From positions 1 through 51,385 of the forward strand of contig JACRNV010000024.1 of assembly GCA_016214785.1 (NCBI GenBank): a stretch of 51,385 bases of DNA. The letters run 5' to 3'. This DNA is from Methanobacteriota archaeon (GTDB lineage: Archaea; Thermoplasmatota; Thermoplasmata; SG8-5; JACRNV01). Positions within the stretch are counted from its first letter, which is position 1. Every line of letters starts with the position of its first letter. The position numbers and the translations under genes are program-made. The notes under the pieces are model-generated. The model was not told the DNA's origin, did no database searches, and saw only the letters and a list, made by a program, of their open reading frames with translations. Shown here piece after piece: positions 15,281-22,503 of this stretch.

Positions 15281-16093
15281 TTATACCCCCATTGATGCCC
15301 TCGCTTTAAACCATTCAATGAATTCAGAGAAAGAGTTTTCGTTGATAACTTCCTGCACATTGATGAGATGAAGATAACCGTGCCTTGAAAAGTATATCCC
15401 AATTCGCCTTATATCGTGATTTGGTGGCATACCATCAATACCCGCAATTCTATACAATGTGTAATAACCGATAAGCTGATTAAAATAATCTCTCTGTAGT
15501 TCAAAATTCTTCGTTGTTTTGATATCGATTATCATATCGTCTAAAACCAAATCAACATCTGCCCCACCTACCAACGTTGATGCCATGCCAAATGTGGGAT
15601 CCAACAAGCATAAATCCCTTGCTTTAAAAATATTCGGTTGGACAATAGAGATCAGGTTTTTCAAATCTAAAATGTCGTTATCATCCACTATACCGATATT
15701 TTCATCGATAACACCCGCTCTAAATATAGGGTCAAGTTGAGCGAGTAAAATAGCAGAACGAAGTAAATTATCATTTATTTGTCCAGTTTTAAGACAGGTT
15801 GCGCGATTCGCTTTAGCATCTGCAATAATTTTACTCGTCATATTGCCAATCCGTTCGTTGTTTGCAACCAATTCATGAGCTGCTTCTGCGACCCAATGCT
15901 TGCTAACTGCTATTGGATTTAATTGTTCCAGATAAAAGCGTAAAAGATAATCAAAAGCGGTCCCAACCGATGCATAATGGTTCGTTACTGGGGGGGCTAA
16001 TAGTTCTTTCTTTTGGTTAAATAATGGCTTGGGAAACTCGTGCAGAAATCGTTCTTTTACATCTGAATTTTTAATGAACGAAGTTAGACTCAT
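15281..16093 (-). CDS. PD-(D/E)XK nuclease-like protein (Cas4/RecB-like fold)
   Basis: 270 residues. VGTAFDYLLRFYLEQL resembles the early 'vGT.fH' helix of RecB/Cas4-family nucleases. The core GGADVDLVLDDMIIDIKTTK (D...DIK, the catalytic D-x(n)-(D/E)xK) is followed by FNQLIGYYTLYR, matching the usual 'Q...Y' motif IV. There is no clear four-Cys Fe-S set, unlike Cas4. GGAGG sits 8 nt before the ATG at 16093; the upstream TTG at 16108 is less likely. It leads the two-gene ParB cassette. Substrate and role are unknown. A nuclease paired with a ParB-like DNA binder inside inverted repeats could be a defence or element-maintenance module. Confidence 0.65.
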   Translation of the reverse strand: MSLTSFIKNSDVKERFLHEFPKPLFNQKKELLAPPVTNHYASVGTAFDYLLRFYLEQLNPIAVSKHWVAEAAHELVANNERIGNMTSKIIADAKANRATCLKTGQINDNLLRSAILLAQLDPIFRAGVIDENIGIVDDNDILDLKNLISIVQPNIFKARDLCLLDPTFGMASTLVGGADVDLVLDDMIIDIKTTKNFELQRDYFNQLIGYYTLYRIAGIDGMPPNHDIRRIGIYFSRHGYLHLINVQEVINENSFSEFIEWFKARASMGV

Positions 16094-16133
16094 TGTTCGA
16101 GCCTCCAATTTTCACTTGATATTTTATCGGTAA

Positions 16134-16180
16134 ACGGCCAAACTCTCTCTGTTATAATATGTTTTAACGGGCACACCCCC
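16134..16180 (-). repeat. Right inverted repeat of the ParB-nuclease cassette
   Basis: ACGGCCAAACTCTC (16134-16147) and GGGCACACCCCC (16169-16180) are exact reverse complements of the left-end blocks. No target-site duplication is obvious next to the two ends. Confidence 0.7.
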
Positions 16181-16194
16181 TTTGCTGTCAATCG

Positions 16195-16295
16195 CTCATC
16201 TCCAAGTCACGTCCTTTATCCTTTAACATATTGTATACTATATGCTTATATCAACTTATAATAGCTTCTATACCCCGCCCTTCCAGACGAGGCTT
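16195..16295. repeat. Diverged or partial inter-cassette repeat R5
   Basis: CCAAGTCACGTCCTTTAT (from about 16202) resembles the R3/R4 start, and TTCTATACCCCGCCCTTCCAGACG resembles their CTCTACCCCGTCC block. The rest of R is absent; the tnpA stop codon begins where the remainder would be. Confidence 0.5.
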
Positions 16296-16309
16296 GTTTT
16301 ATCTAAAAC
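16296..16309. terminator. Hairpin over the tnpA stop codon
   Basis: GTTTTA-TC-TAAAAC is a perfect 6-bp stem spanning the TAA stop of tnpA. It may be a terminator or an IS200-type subterminal hairpin. Confidence 0.35.
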
Positions 16310-16757
16310 GCCCGCGCCTTCTCTCAGGGCGTGTGTCTTCTCGCGGACGGGACATGGGTGCGTCCGATCTCTGCGCCCTTATGTAATTCTGCACGACGTC
16401 GAACCCCCGCCCCACGCTCCCGTGGTAGCATCCTGGCGCCCACAGCGCGTCTTTGCACCACCGAACGAGGTGCGGGAATTTGCGCCGCAGCTCGCGAGAA
16501 CTGTTGGACTTCAGCTTCTCGGCCATCTTGGATGGCGAGAGTTCGGGAGGATAGCGCACGAAGAGATGCACGTGGTCGACGTTCACCGCCATGTCCAGCA
16601 CCACGATTTCCAGTTCCCGGCAACCCTCGCGCAGGAGGCGCTCGCACTCGCGCCCGACTTCGCCCGTCAGCACGCGCCCCCTGTACTTCGGCGTGCAGAC
16701 CATGTGGTCTGTGAGCATCGACGTCGTGTGGCGCGACCTGCGCGTCTCAATCCTCAT
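16299..16757 (-). CDS. tnpA: IS200/IS605-type TnpA (Y1 HUH transposase), possibly RAYT-like
   Basis: 152 residues. TTSMLTDHMVCTPKYRGRVL opens the Y1 transposase fold, NVDHVHLFVRYPPELSPSK carries the metal-binding HUH motif (HVH), and FDVVQNYIRAQ holds the catalytic tyrosine. Such enzymes move single-stranded DNA by recognising hairpins near the element ends. Length is that of IS200 TnpA (about 150). No tnpB lies beside it. The gene is GC-rich like the chromosome rather than AT-rich like the cassettes. It stands alone at the right end of an array of hairpin repeats, so a REP-associated (RAYT) type role is possible. Confidence 0.88.
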   Translation of the reverse strand: MRIETRRSRHTTSMLTDHMVCTPKYRGRVLTGEVGRECERLLREGCRELEIVVLDMAVNVDHVHLFVRYPPELSPSKMAEKLKSNSSRELRRKFPHLVRWCKDALWAPGCYHGSVGRGFDVVQNYIRAQRSDAPMSRPREDTRPERRRGRFR

Positions 16758-16903
16758 CGTGCTGAAATTACTGTGGAGTTATTTAAAGGAAGAATAGGGG
16801 TGGGCGAATGTGCCTCTGCATGACGCAACCAGCATTGGAACGATTAGAAAAAAGTAAATAGTGAATGCCCCATTCCACCCACGGCAGCAAAAGAGGGAAA
16901 TAC

Positions 16904-19441
16904 ATGCTATCGAGAACTCTATCGGTCATAATGTGCGCGGTTTTGGTAATGTCGTCGGTGGCGCTCCTCGCTCAGCCCGGGTCGCGCTCGGAAACTCCGG
17001 CGCAAACCATATCGGGCGGCGGCTCGTTCGGCGGCGGGGATGGGACGGCTTTGACGCCATACATCATCGAAGATGTGCTGGACCTTCAGAACATGAGCGC
17101 GAATCTGACCGCGAACTACACGCTCGGGAACGACATCGATGCGACGAACACGAGCGTGACGGGTAATCCCTCGAACAACGGGGGATTGGGGTTCGAGCCG
17201 ATCGCCAGGGACACTGACGACGGGACTTTCAACTTCCAGGGGACCAGATTCACGGGGGTTCTCAATGGGACCGGTTACGTTATCCGCGGATTGTACATCA
17301 ACAGGCCCGGCAGAAGCTTCATAGGACTGTTCGGAAGCATTGAAATCCCAGCCGCCATCCAGAACGTCACATTAGTGGAGGGGAACGTCACAGGTGAAAG
17401 CTGGGTCGGAATGCTGATAGGGGAAAATTTAGGAGTGGTCGCCGGATGCAGCGCATCGGGCACGGTTAGCAGTACCGCTACATTCGGAACCGGAGGATTA
17501 ATCGGATCCAATAATGGCGGCGGCCAGGTATCGGATTGTTCTGCAATGGCCGAGGTGAATGGCCTGACATACCTGGGCGGTCTGATCGGGTACAATTCGG
17601 GCGGCGCGCTCCTCACCACAAGCTATGCAGCTGGCGACATCACAGGGACGAGCACCCTTGTCGGAGGGCTTGTCGGATACCAGAACGGCGGAACAATCTC
17701 CAACTGCTACGCGCTGGGTAACGTAATCGGAACCAGCGGGGTCGGGGGTTTGATCGGCGGCCTATCCGGAAGCGTCACGAACTGTTACTCCACTGGGACC
17801 GCGACCGGGACTGCCAATTACGGCGGTTTCTATGGCGACAGCGGAGCCGGCACATTTACCAACTGCTATTGGGACAACGAGACATCCGCGACTGAAGATG
17901 GCGTCGGAAACATCGCAGACCCGCCAGGCATCTGGGGCAATTACACTAGCGAGATGATGCAACAGGCGACGTACGTCGGCTGGGACTTCGCCACGACCTG
18001 GTGGATGATCGAAAACGAGACGCGCCCGTTCCTGCAGATGGAATACTCCACAATAGTAACGAACAGCCACCAGCTCCAGATGATGCAGATGTCCCTGGCC
18101 GCGGACTACAAACTCGCAAACGACGTTGATCTAAGCGACGTCGTCGAGCCGAGCCAGATGTGGGGGACGAGCCCCACTTCGGGGGAGGGATTCCGCTTCG
18201 TGGGGAACCTGACGAGCTTTTTTACGGGCTCGCTCGATGGCCGCGGACACGGCATCTCGGGATTGCACATCAAACGAACGGCAACGGACTACGTGGGGCT
18301 GTTCGGTGTGATTGCGACCTTAAATCCTGTGAGCAACCTCTCACTTATAGATTGCAATGTCAGCGGGAACAACTACGTCGGGGGGCTCGTGGGATTTACC
18401 TCCCCCTGCATGATCTCGAACTGCAATGTAACGGGGAAAGTAAACGGCACCGGCGAGCGAATCGGCGGAATCGTCGGATACCACAGCGGTACAATAACGA
18501 ACTGCTTCGCTGTGTGCGATGTTAACGGCTTTTCTGGCGTCGGGGCGGTGGTGGGGGCTAACTTTGGCGGGAATGTCGACAATTGCAGCGCAGCGGGCAA
18601 CATGAGCGGTTCCAGCGTCGTCGGAGGACTGGTGGGGAACAACGGCGGCCCGGTGACGAACTGCCACGCGACATGCAACGTGAGCAGCGGCGGAAATAAT
18701 GCCGGAGGGCTCTTGGGGTACAACGGCGCCACGGTGTCGGGCTCCACCGCGAGCGGGCGCGTGAGCGGATCAGCCTTCTACGCTGGAGGCCTAGTCGGGC
18801 AGAATTCGGGTACAATTACGGGATCCGTCGCAAACTGTCTCGTATACTCGAGCGGAACATATTCCGGATGTTTTGTCGGACATAACTCGGGCACAATAAC
18901 CGGTTGCAACGCCAGCGGCGTCACCAATTCGACGGGGACATACGTCGGCGGATTCGTGGGGTCCAATATCGGCCAGATGTCGGATTGCATTGCCCATGGC
19001 GATGTCGTCGACGGAGGAGTCTATTCCGGCGGATTTGCAGGTTACAACAATGGGGGTGCCCTCATATTCAACTGCACTGCGCATGGCAATGTGACCTATA
19101 CAGACAATTACCGGGGGGGGCTTGTGGGTCGAAACGTCGGCATGGTGGAGAACTGCACGGCATACGGTTACACGGAAGGACCTGGATCATGGGTCGGCGG
19201 CCTGGTCGGCGACAACTTCGGCACTGCGATAGTGAGCAACTGCAGCGCGTACGGCAACGCATCGGGCAACACGTACATAGGCGGCCTCGCGGGGAACAAC
19301 GAGGCATCCGCGATGATACTGAACAGCTCATCGTCAGGCAAAGTGACGGCGACAGGTAACTATGCTGGCGGCCTGGTCGGATATAATGCCGGGACTGTAT
19401 ACAATTCGACCTCTTCATCAGCGGTGAGCGGCCAGGGGTAG
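16904..19441 (+). CDS. GLUG-repeat surface protein, N-terminal part (ends at in-frame TAG)
   Basis: 845 residues up to a TAG. MLSRTLSVIMCAVLVMSSVALLAQ is a signal peptide with a short basic start; GAGGG precedes the ATG at 16904, while an upstream ATG at 16865 would add 13 residues. After a GDGTALTPYIIEDVLDLQNM segment come many GLUG motifs of the form YVGGLVGxNxGxIxNCxAxGxV, about 20 residues each, in two runs separated by a second ALxPYII-like region (about residues 375-460). GLUG proteins are extracellular beta-helix or beta-prism repeats seen in adhesins and IgA-protease-like proteins. N-x-S/T sequons are frequent. The reading frame continues unchanged after the TAG for 2.4 kb with the anchor region, so this is one gene interrupted by a nonsense codon. 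Confidence 0.75.
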   Translation: MLSRTLSVIMCAVLVMSSVALLAQPGSRSETPAQTISGGGSFGGGDGTALTPYIIEDVLDLQNMSANLTANYTLGNDIDATNTSVTGNPSNNGGLGFEPIARDTDDGTFNFQGTRFTGVLNGTGYVIRGLYINRPGRSFIGLFGSIEIPAAIQNVTLVEGNVTGESWVGMLIGENLGVVAGCSASGTVSSTATFGTGGLIGSNNGGGQVSDCSAMAEVNGLTYLGGLIGYNSGGALLTTSYAAGDITGTSTLVGGLVGYQNGGTISNCYALGNVIGTSGVGGLIGGLSGSVTNCYSTGTATGTANYGGFYGDSGAGTFTNCYWDNETSATEDGVGNIADPPGIWGNYTSEMMQQATYVGWDFATTWWMIENETRPFLQMEYSTIVTNSHQLQMMQMSLAADYKLANDVDLSDVVEPSQMWGTSPTSGEGFRFVGNLTSFFTGSLDGRGHGISGLHIKRTATDYVGLFGVIATLNPVSNLSLIDCNVSGNNYVGGLVGFTSPCMISNCNVTGKVNGTGERIGGIVGYHSGTITNCFAVCDVNGFSGVGAVVGANFGGNVDNCSAAGNMSGSSVVGGLVGNNGGPVTNCHATCNVSSGGNNAGGLLGYNGATVSGSTASGRVSGSAFYAGGLVGQNSGTITGSVANCLVYSSGTYSGCFVGHNSGTITGCNASGVTNSTGTYVGGFVGSNIGQMSDCIAHGDVVDGGVYSGGFAGYNNGGALIFNCTAHGNVTYTDNYRGGLVGRNVGMVENCTAYGYTEGPGSWVGGLVGDNFGTAIVSNCSAYGNASGNTYIGGLAGNNEASAMILNSSSSGKVTATGNYAGGLVGYNAGTVYNSTSSSAVSGQG
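19439..19441 (+). other. In-frame amber codon within a GLUG repeat
   Basis: The stop sits in AVSGQG-stop-VGGLAG. In sister repeats this position is nearly always Tyr (for example SGNTYIGGLAG, TGTGYVGGLVG) or Trp. TAC or TAT to TAG is a single change. Many nearby genes stop with TAG, so wholesale reassignment is unlikely. Confidence 0.85.
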
Positions 19442-21910
19442 GTCGGCGGCCTCGCCGGCCTGAGCGATGGCCCAATCGACATCAGCTCCGCGCACGGGGA
19501 CGCGACGGCGACGGCCAACTACTGCGGCGGCTTGGCCGGCGTCGGGGCTGGCAGCATCGACACCAGCCATGCGACAGGAAATGTCACAGGCACGGGATAC
19601 GTGGGCGGACTTGTCGGAAGCCCGTCCGGAATGATAAGCTACAGCTATGCGACTGGGAATGTTTCCGGAGACAACCGCGTCGGCGGACTCGCCGGGATGA
19701 CCCAGATAGCCGCCAATATCGATTATTGCTTTGCAACCGGGTCTGCCACCGCAACGAACGCCGCAGGGGCGTACGTCGGGGGATTTGTGGGCGTAAACAT
19801 GTGCGACATCGACAACAGCTATGCGCAGGGGGGTGCGACCGGACCGAACACCTGCGGCGGCTTCATAGGGGACAACTTCCATGATATATCCAACTGCTAC
19901 AGCTCCGGATTGGTGACAGGTTCAAGCGGGACTCACGGGGGTTTCATAGGAAGGAACGATGGCTCCGTTATCGCGGACTGTTTCTGGGACAATGAGACAT
20001 CGACATGGGTGACCAGCGACGGAGGCGCAGGGAGGACAACCGAAGAGATGAAGGAGCAGGCCACTTTCAACCCCCCGTGGGACTTCGCCACCATATGGGG
20101 CATCTACGAGACGAACACTTATCCGTTCCTCAGGGCGCTATACATGCCTCCGCCACCGCAGGCCGATTTGGAAATAGAATTGACAGATTTTACGGATCCT
20201 GTGACCGTTGGCAACGCCCTGACCTACATGGGAACGCTGACGAACAACGGCCCAGACAACGCGCTGGACGTGTATGTGAACATCACCCTCCCGCTAGAGG
20301 TAACGTTCCTCAACACCAGCGGGACGATGAACGTCAACGGTAGGTACATCACCGGCAACCCCGGTTTCATTGGGAGCGGATCTAGCCTAGATGTATTCAT
20401 CAACGTGACCGTCGATTCCTACGGAAGCGGCGTGCTCAATTGCACGGCGTTCGTCACATCGACGACGCAAGACCCAGGCGCATACCCCAACGCGACCTAT
20501 GAGCTTACTGTTGTCAACCGTGCGCCCGTCGCTTTGAACGACAGCTACCAGACAACCGAGGACTACATACAGGATTTCCCCGCACCATGTGTCCTGGGCA
20601 ATGACTATGATCCGGACACAGACCTTTTCACCATCATCAGCCATGAGGGCAGCGATTACGGAGCGGCAATCACGTTGAATGCTAACGGCAGCTTCACATA
20701 CGACCCGACCGGCTCAGCTACGCTGCAAGCGCTTCACGGCGGCGTTTCGGTTTACGATACTTTCAACTACACAATCAGCGACGGCAGGGGCGGGACGGCC
20801 ACCGCGACGATAACCATGCAGGTCGACGGGCAGCAGGGCATGCCCATCGCGGTCAACGACACTTTCACTGTAACTGAGGACAGCGTCGCGAACGTCTTCA
20901 ATGTACTGTCAAACGACATTACGAACGAGGAGGGCGACACCATCTTCCTGCTGACTCCGGGACCGATATGGCAGGGCGCTTTTGCATTGTCTGCGAATGG
21001 CAGGACGGTGATATTCACGCCCACTGCGAATTACACCGGGGTTTTCTACTTCTATTACCAGATAAGCAATGACGGGACAGCGACCGCAGATGTGGGCAAC
21101 GTGACTGTGACCGTCACGCCTGTGAATGATGCGCCCCACATTGGAACCATAGTCAATGATGAATCAGTGCTGGAAAACGAGTCCTATATATGGAACTACA
21201 GCGCGGACGACATTGACGGCGACACGCTCACCTGGTCCCTGAGCACGAATGCAACTTGGCTCTCGATCAACGCGACTGGAGTACTATCCGGAATACCGCC
21301 GTTCGGCAGCGCCGGCAACTACTCGGCGAACATAACCGTCAGCGACGGGCACGGGGGCGCGGATTGGCTGGCGTTCAAGCTCACGGTCATACGCGACACC
21401 GATGGAGACGGCACAGCGGATTCGAGCGACACCGACGACGATGGTGACGGCGTACCTGACGGGAGCGACGCGTTCCCTCTGAACGCAAACGAGAGCGTGG
21501 ACACTGACGGCGACGGCATAGGCAACGTCGCCGATACGGATGACGACGGTGATGGCGTTCTGGATACATTGGATGCGTTCCCGCTCAACCCAGCTGAGTC
21601 CATCGATACTGACTCAGATGGCACCGGCAATAATGCGGACACGGACGACGACGGGGACGGCGTCCCGGACACTGAAGACCTCGCGCCACTCGACCCCGCA
21701 ATAGGCCGTGCGGCATCAAGCGGCACCCAGGACCAGCAATGGCTGTGGATAGCGGTAATTCTGGTCGCTGTGGCGGCAATCGCAGGGATTGGGCTGGCGC
21801 TCTTCCTCAGGGGCAGGAAAACGAAGGGCATGAGTAAAGGTGAGACGGGCATTCAAGGGGATGTGCCAAAGGAGATTAGCGCGGAAGAGAAAGAACCTGG
21901 CGTGAAATAA
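19442..21910 (+). CDS. GLUG-repeat surface protein, C-terminal part with cadherin-like and TSP3-type repeats and a membrane anchor
   Basis: Continues the frame of the preceding segment without an obvious start codon. It has about eight more GLUG repeats, then a DUF11-type domain (ADLEIELTDFTDPVTVGNAL), then two VCBS/cadherin-like domains (VALNDSYQTTEDYIQDF, then AVNDTFTVTEDSVANVF) and a third Ig-like domain (WSLSTNATWLSINATG). Calcium-binding thrombospondin-type-3-like repeats follow (DTDGDGTADSSDTDDDGDGVPDG and two more), then a single membrane helix (WIAVILVAVAAIAGIGLALFL) with a basic cytoplasmic tail. The protein would be tethered outside the cell with its C terminus inside. Without read-through of the TAG this half would have no signal peptide. 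Confidence 0.75.
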   Translation, partial: VGGLAGLSDGPIDISSAHGDATATANYCGGLAGVGAGSIDTSHATGNVTGTGYVGGLVGSPSGMISYSYATGNVSGDNRVGGLAGMTQIAANIDYCFATGSATATNAAGAYVGGFVGVNMCDIDNSYAQGGATGPNTCGGFIGDNFHDISNCYSSGLVTGSSGTHGGFIGRNDGSVIADCFWDNETSTWVTSDGGAGRTTEEMKEQATFNPPWDFATIWGIYETNTYPFLRALYMPPPPQADLEIELTDFTDPVTVGNALTYMGTLTNNGPDNALDVYVNITLPLEVTFLNTSGTMNVNGRYITGNPGFIGSGSSLDVFINVTVDSYGSGVLNCTAFVTSTTQDPGAYPNATYELTVVNRAPVALNDSYQTTEDYIQDFPAPCVLGNDYDPDTDLFTIISHEGSDYGAAITLNANGSFTYDPTGSATLQALHGGVSVYDTFNYTISDGRGGTATATITMQVDGQQGMPIAVNDTFTVTEDSVANVFNVLSNDITNEEGDTIFLLTPGPIWQGAFALSANGRTVIFTPTANYTGVFYFYYQISNDGTATADVGNVTVTVTPVNDAPHIGTIVNDESVLENESYIWNYSADDIDGDTLTWSLSTNATWLSINATGVLSGIPPFGSAGNYSANITVSDGHGGADWLAFKLTVIRDTDGDGTADSSDTDDDGDGVPDGSDAFPLNANESVDTDGDGIGNVADTDDDGDGVLDTLDAFPLNPAESIDTDSDGTGNNADTDDDGDGVPDTEDLAPLDPAIGRAASSGTQDQQWLWIAVILVAVAAIAGIGLALFLRGRKTKGMSKGETGIQGDVPKEISAEEKEPGVK

Positions 21911-21913
21911 AAA

Positions 21914-21936
21914 GGGAGGAGTAAATCGCTCCTCCC
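21914..21936 (+). terminator. Terminator-like hairpin after the surface protein gene
   Basis: GGGAGGAG, a 7-nt loop and CTCCTCCC form a perfect 8-bp stem starting 4 nt after the TAA stop. Confidence 0.55.
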
Positions 21937-22038
21937 GCGCGCTTCCCTTTCAACCTTCACGGCTTGGCATTCCGATCAGGGTTAACGAACGACTGCTCTT
22001 CAATTGTAATTTCGGAAAGTGTCAGCGAAAGTGCGCCG

Positions 22039-22365
22039 TCAGCCTGCGAACCGGGCGAGCGCTTCCCTGCAGCGCTTCAGCCATAGTTTGCTGCCAGTCT
22101 TTTGAAAGGCAGCGATTGCGATGGCCAACTCAGTCCTAGCCTCTTCCGGTTTCCCTAATTTCATCAGAACACCGGCCAGATGATAGCGCGCCTTCGAGGA
22201 CTCGATGGGCATCCTCATCCCGTCGAACGCGGCTATCGCCTCCCTGAGGTCGGCCTCGGCAGGCCCGTGCTCGCCCTTCGCGGCGGACAAGAGCGCGCGC
22301 TCGAGCTTCCTCAATTCGGCCTCGCGGCCGACGAGCGCCCCCACCGCCTCGCTTTTTACTATCAA
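22039..22365 (-). pseudogene. Internally deleted remnant of a STAND/TPR ATPase
   Basis: 108 residues. The first about 30 (VGALVGREAELRKLERALLSAA) match the start of STAND ATPases, just before where Walker A should be. The sequence then switches directly to a C-terminal TPR stretch (GPAEADLREAIAAFDGMRMP, then KARYHLAGVLMKLGKPEEAR). About 800-900 residues found in the two intact paralogues in this window are missing, including both Walker motifs. It lies downstream of one paralogue, so it is probably the scar of an in-frame deletion in a former tandem copy. A small functional TPR protein cannot be ruled out. Confidence 0.6.
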
Positions 22366-22503
22366 ACAATCTCCGCACGCTTGATGGGGATGGGAATAGA
22401 AAATGGTGTCGGGCTCATCCCTTCTCGAACGGATCGTCGAACACGTGGCAAGACCCCCCCCCGTCCTCGGGTAAATTCTAAGGTTTGCCGTAGCCTGACC
22501 GAC

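Larger units (their letters stand above)
10530..16757. mobile_element. AT-rich accessory island: repeat-separated gene cassettes plus tnpA
   Basis: Base composition drops sharply compared with both flanks. All genes point the same way (minus): Fe-S protein, double GNAT, vapBC, DUF7662-like protein, ParB-like with nuclease, then tnpA. Between neighbours lie related non-coding blocks R1-R5 with shared 13-17 bp identical stretches and three hairpins. Three cassettes also carry private 10-14 bp inverted repeats at their ends, and the GNAT cassette a weak 6-bp one. No integrase or tRNA attachment site is visible. Boundaries are set by gene ends and are approximate. Confidence 0.65.

Noticed and set aside
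15281-16093. Nuclease as a Cas4 adaptation protein
   Set aside because: No four-Cys iron-sulfur set and no cas genes or CRISPR array in the window.
19439-19441. TAG as a dedicated pyrrolysine codon in this genome
   Set aside because: TAG ends many ordinary genes here (MscS, GNAT, PurD-like, RDD, tsr3, HD, dehydrogenase, RHH-proteasome and the giant surface protein), so reassignment is unlikely; kept only as one option for this site.
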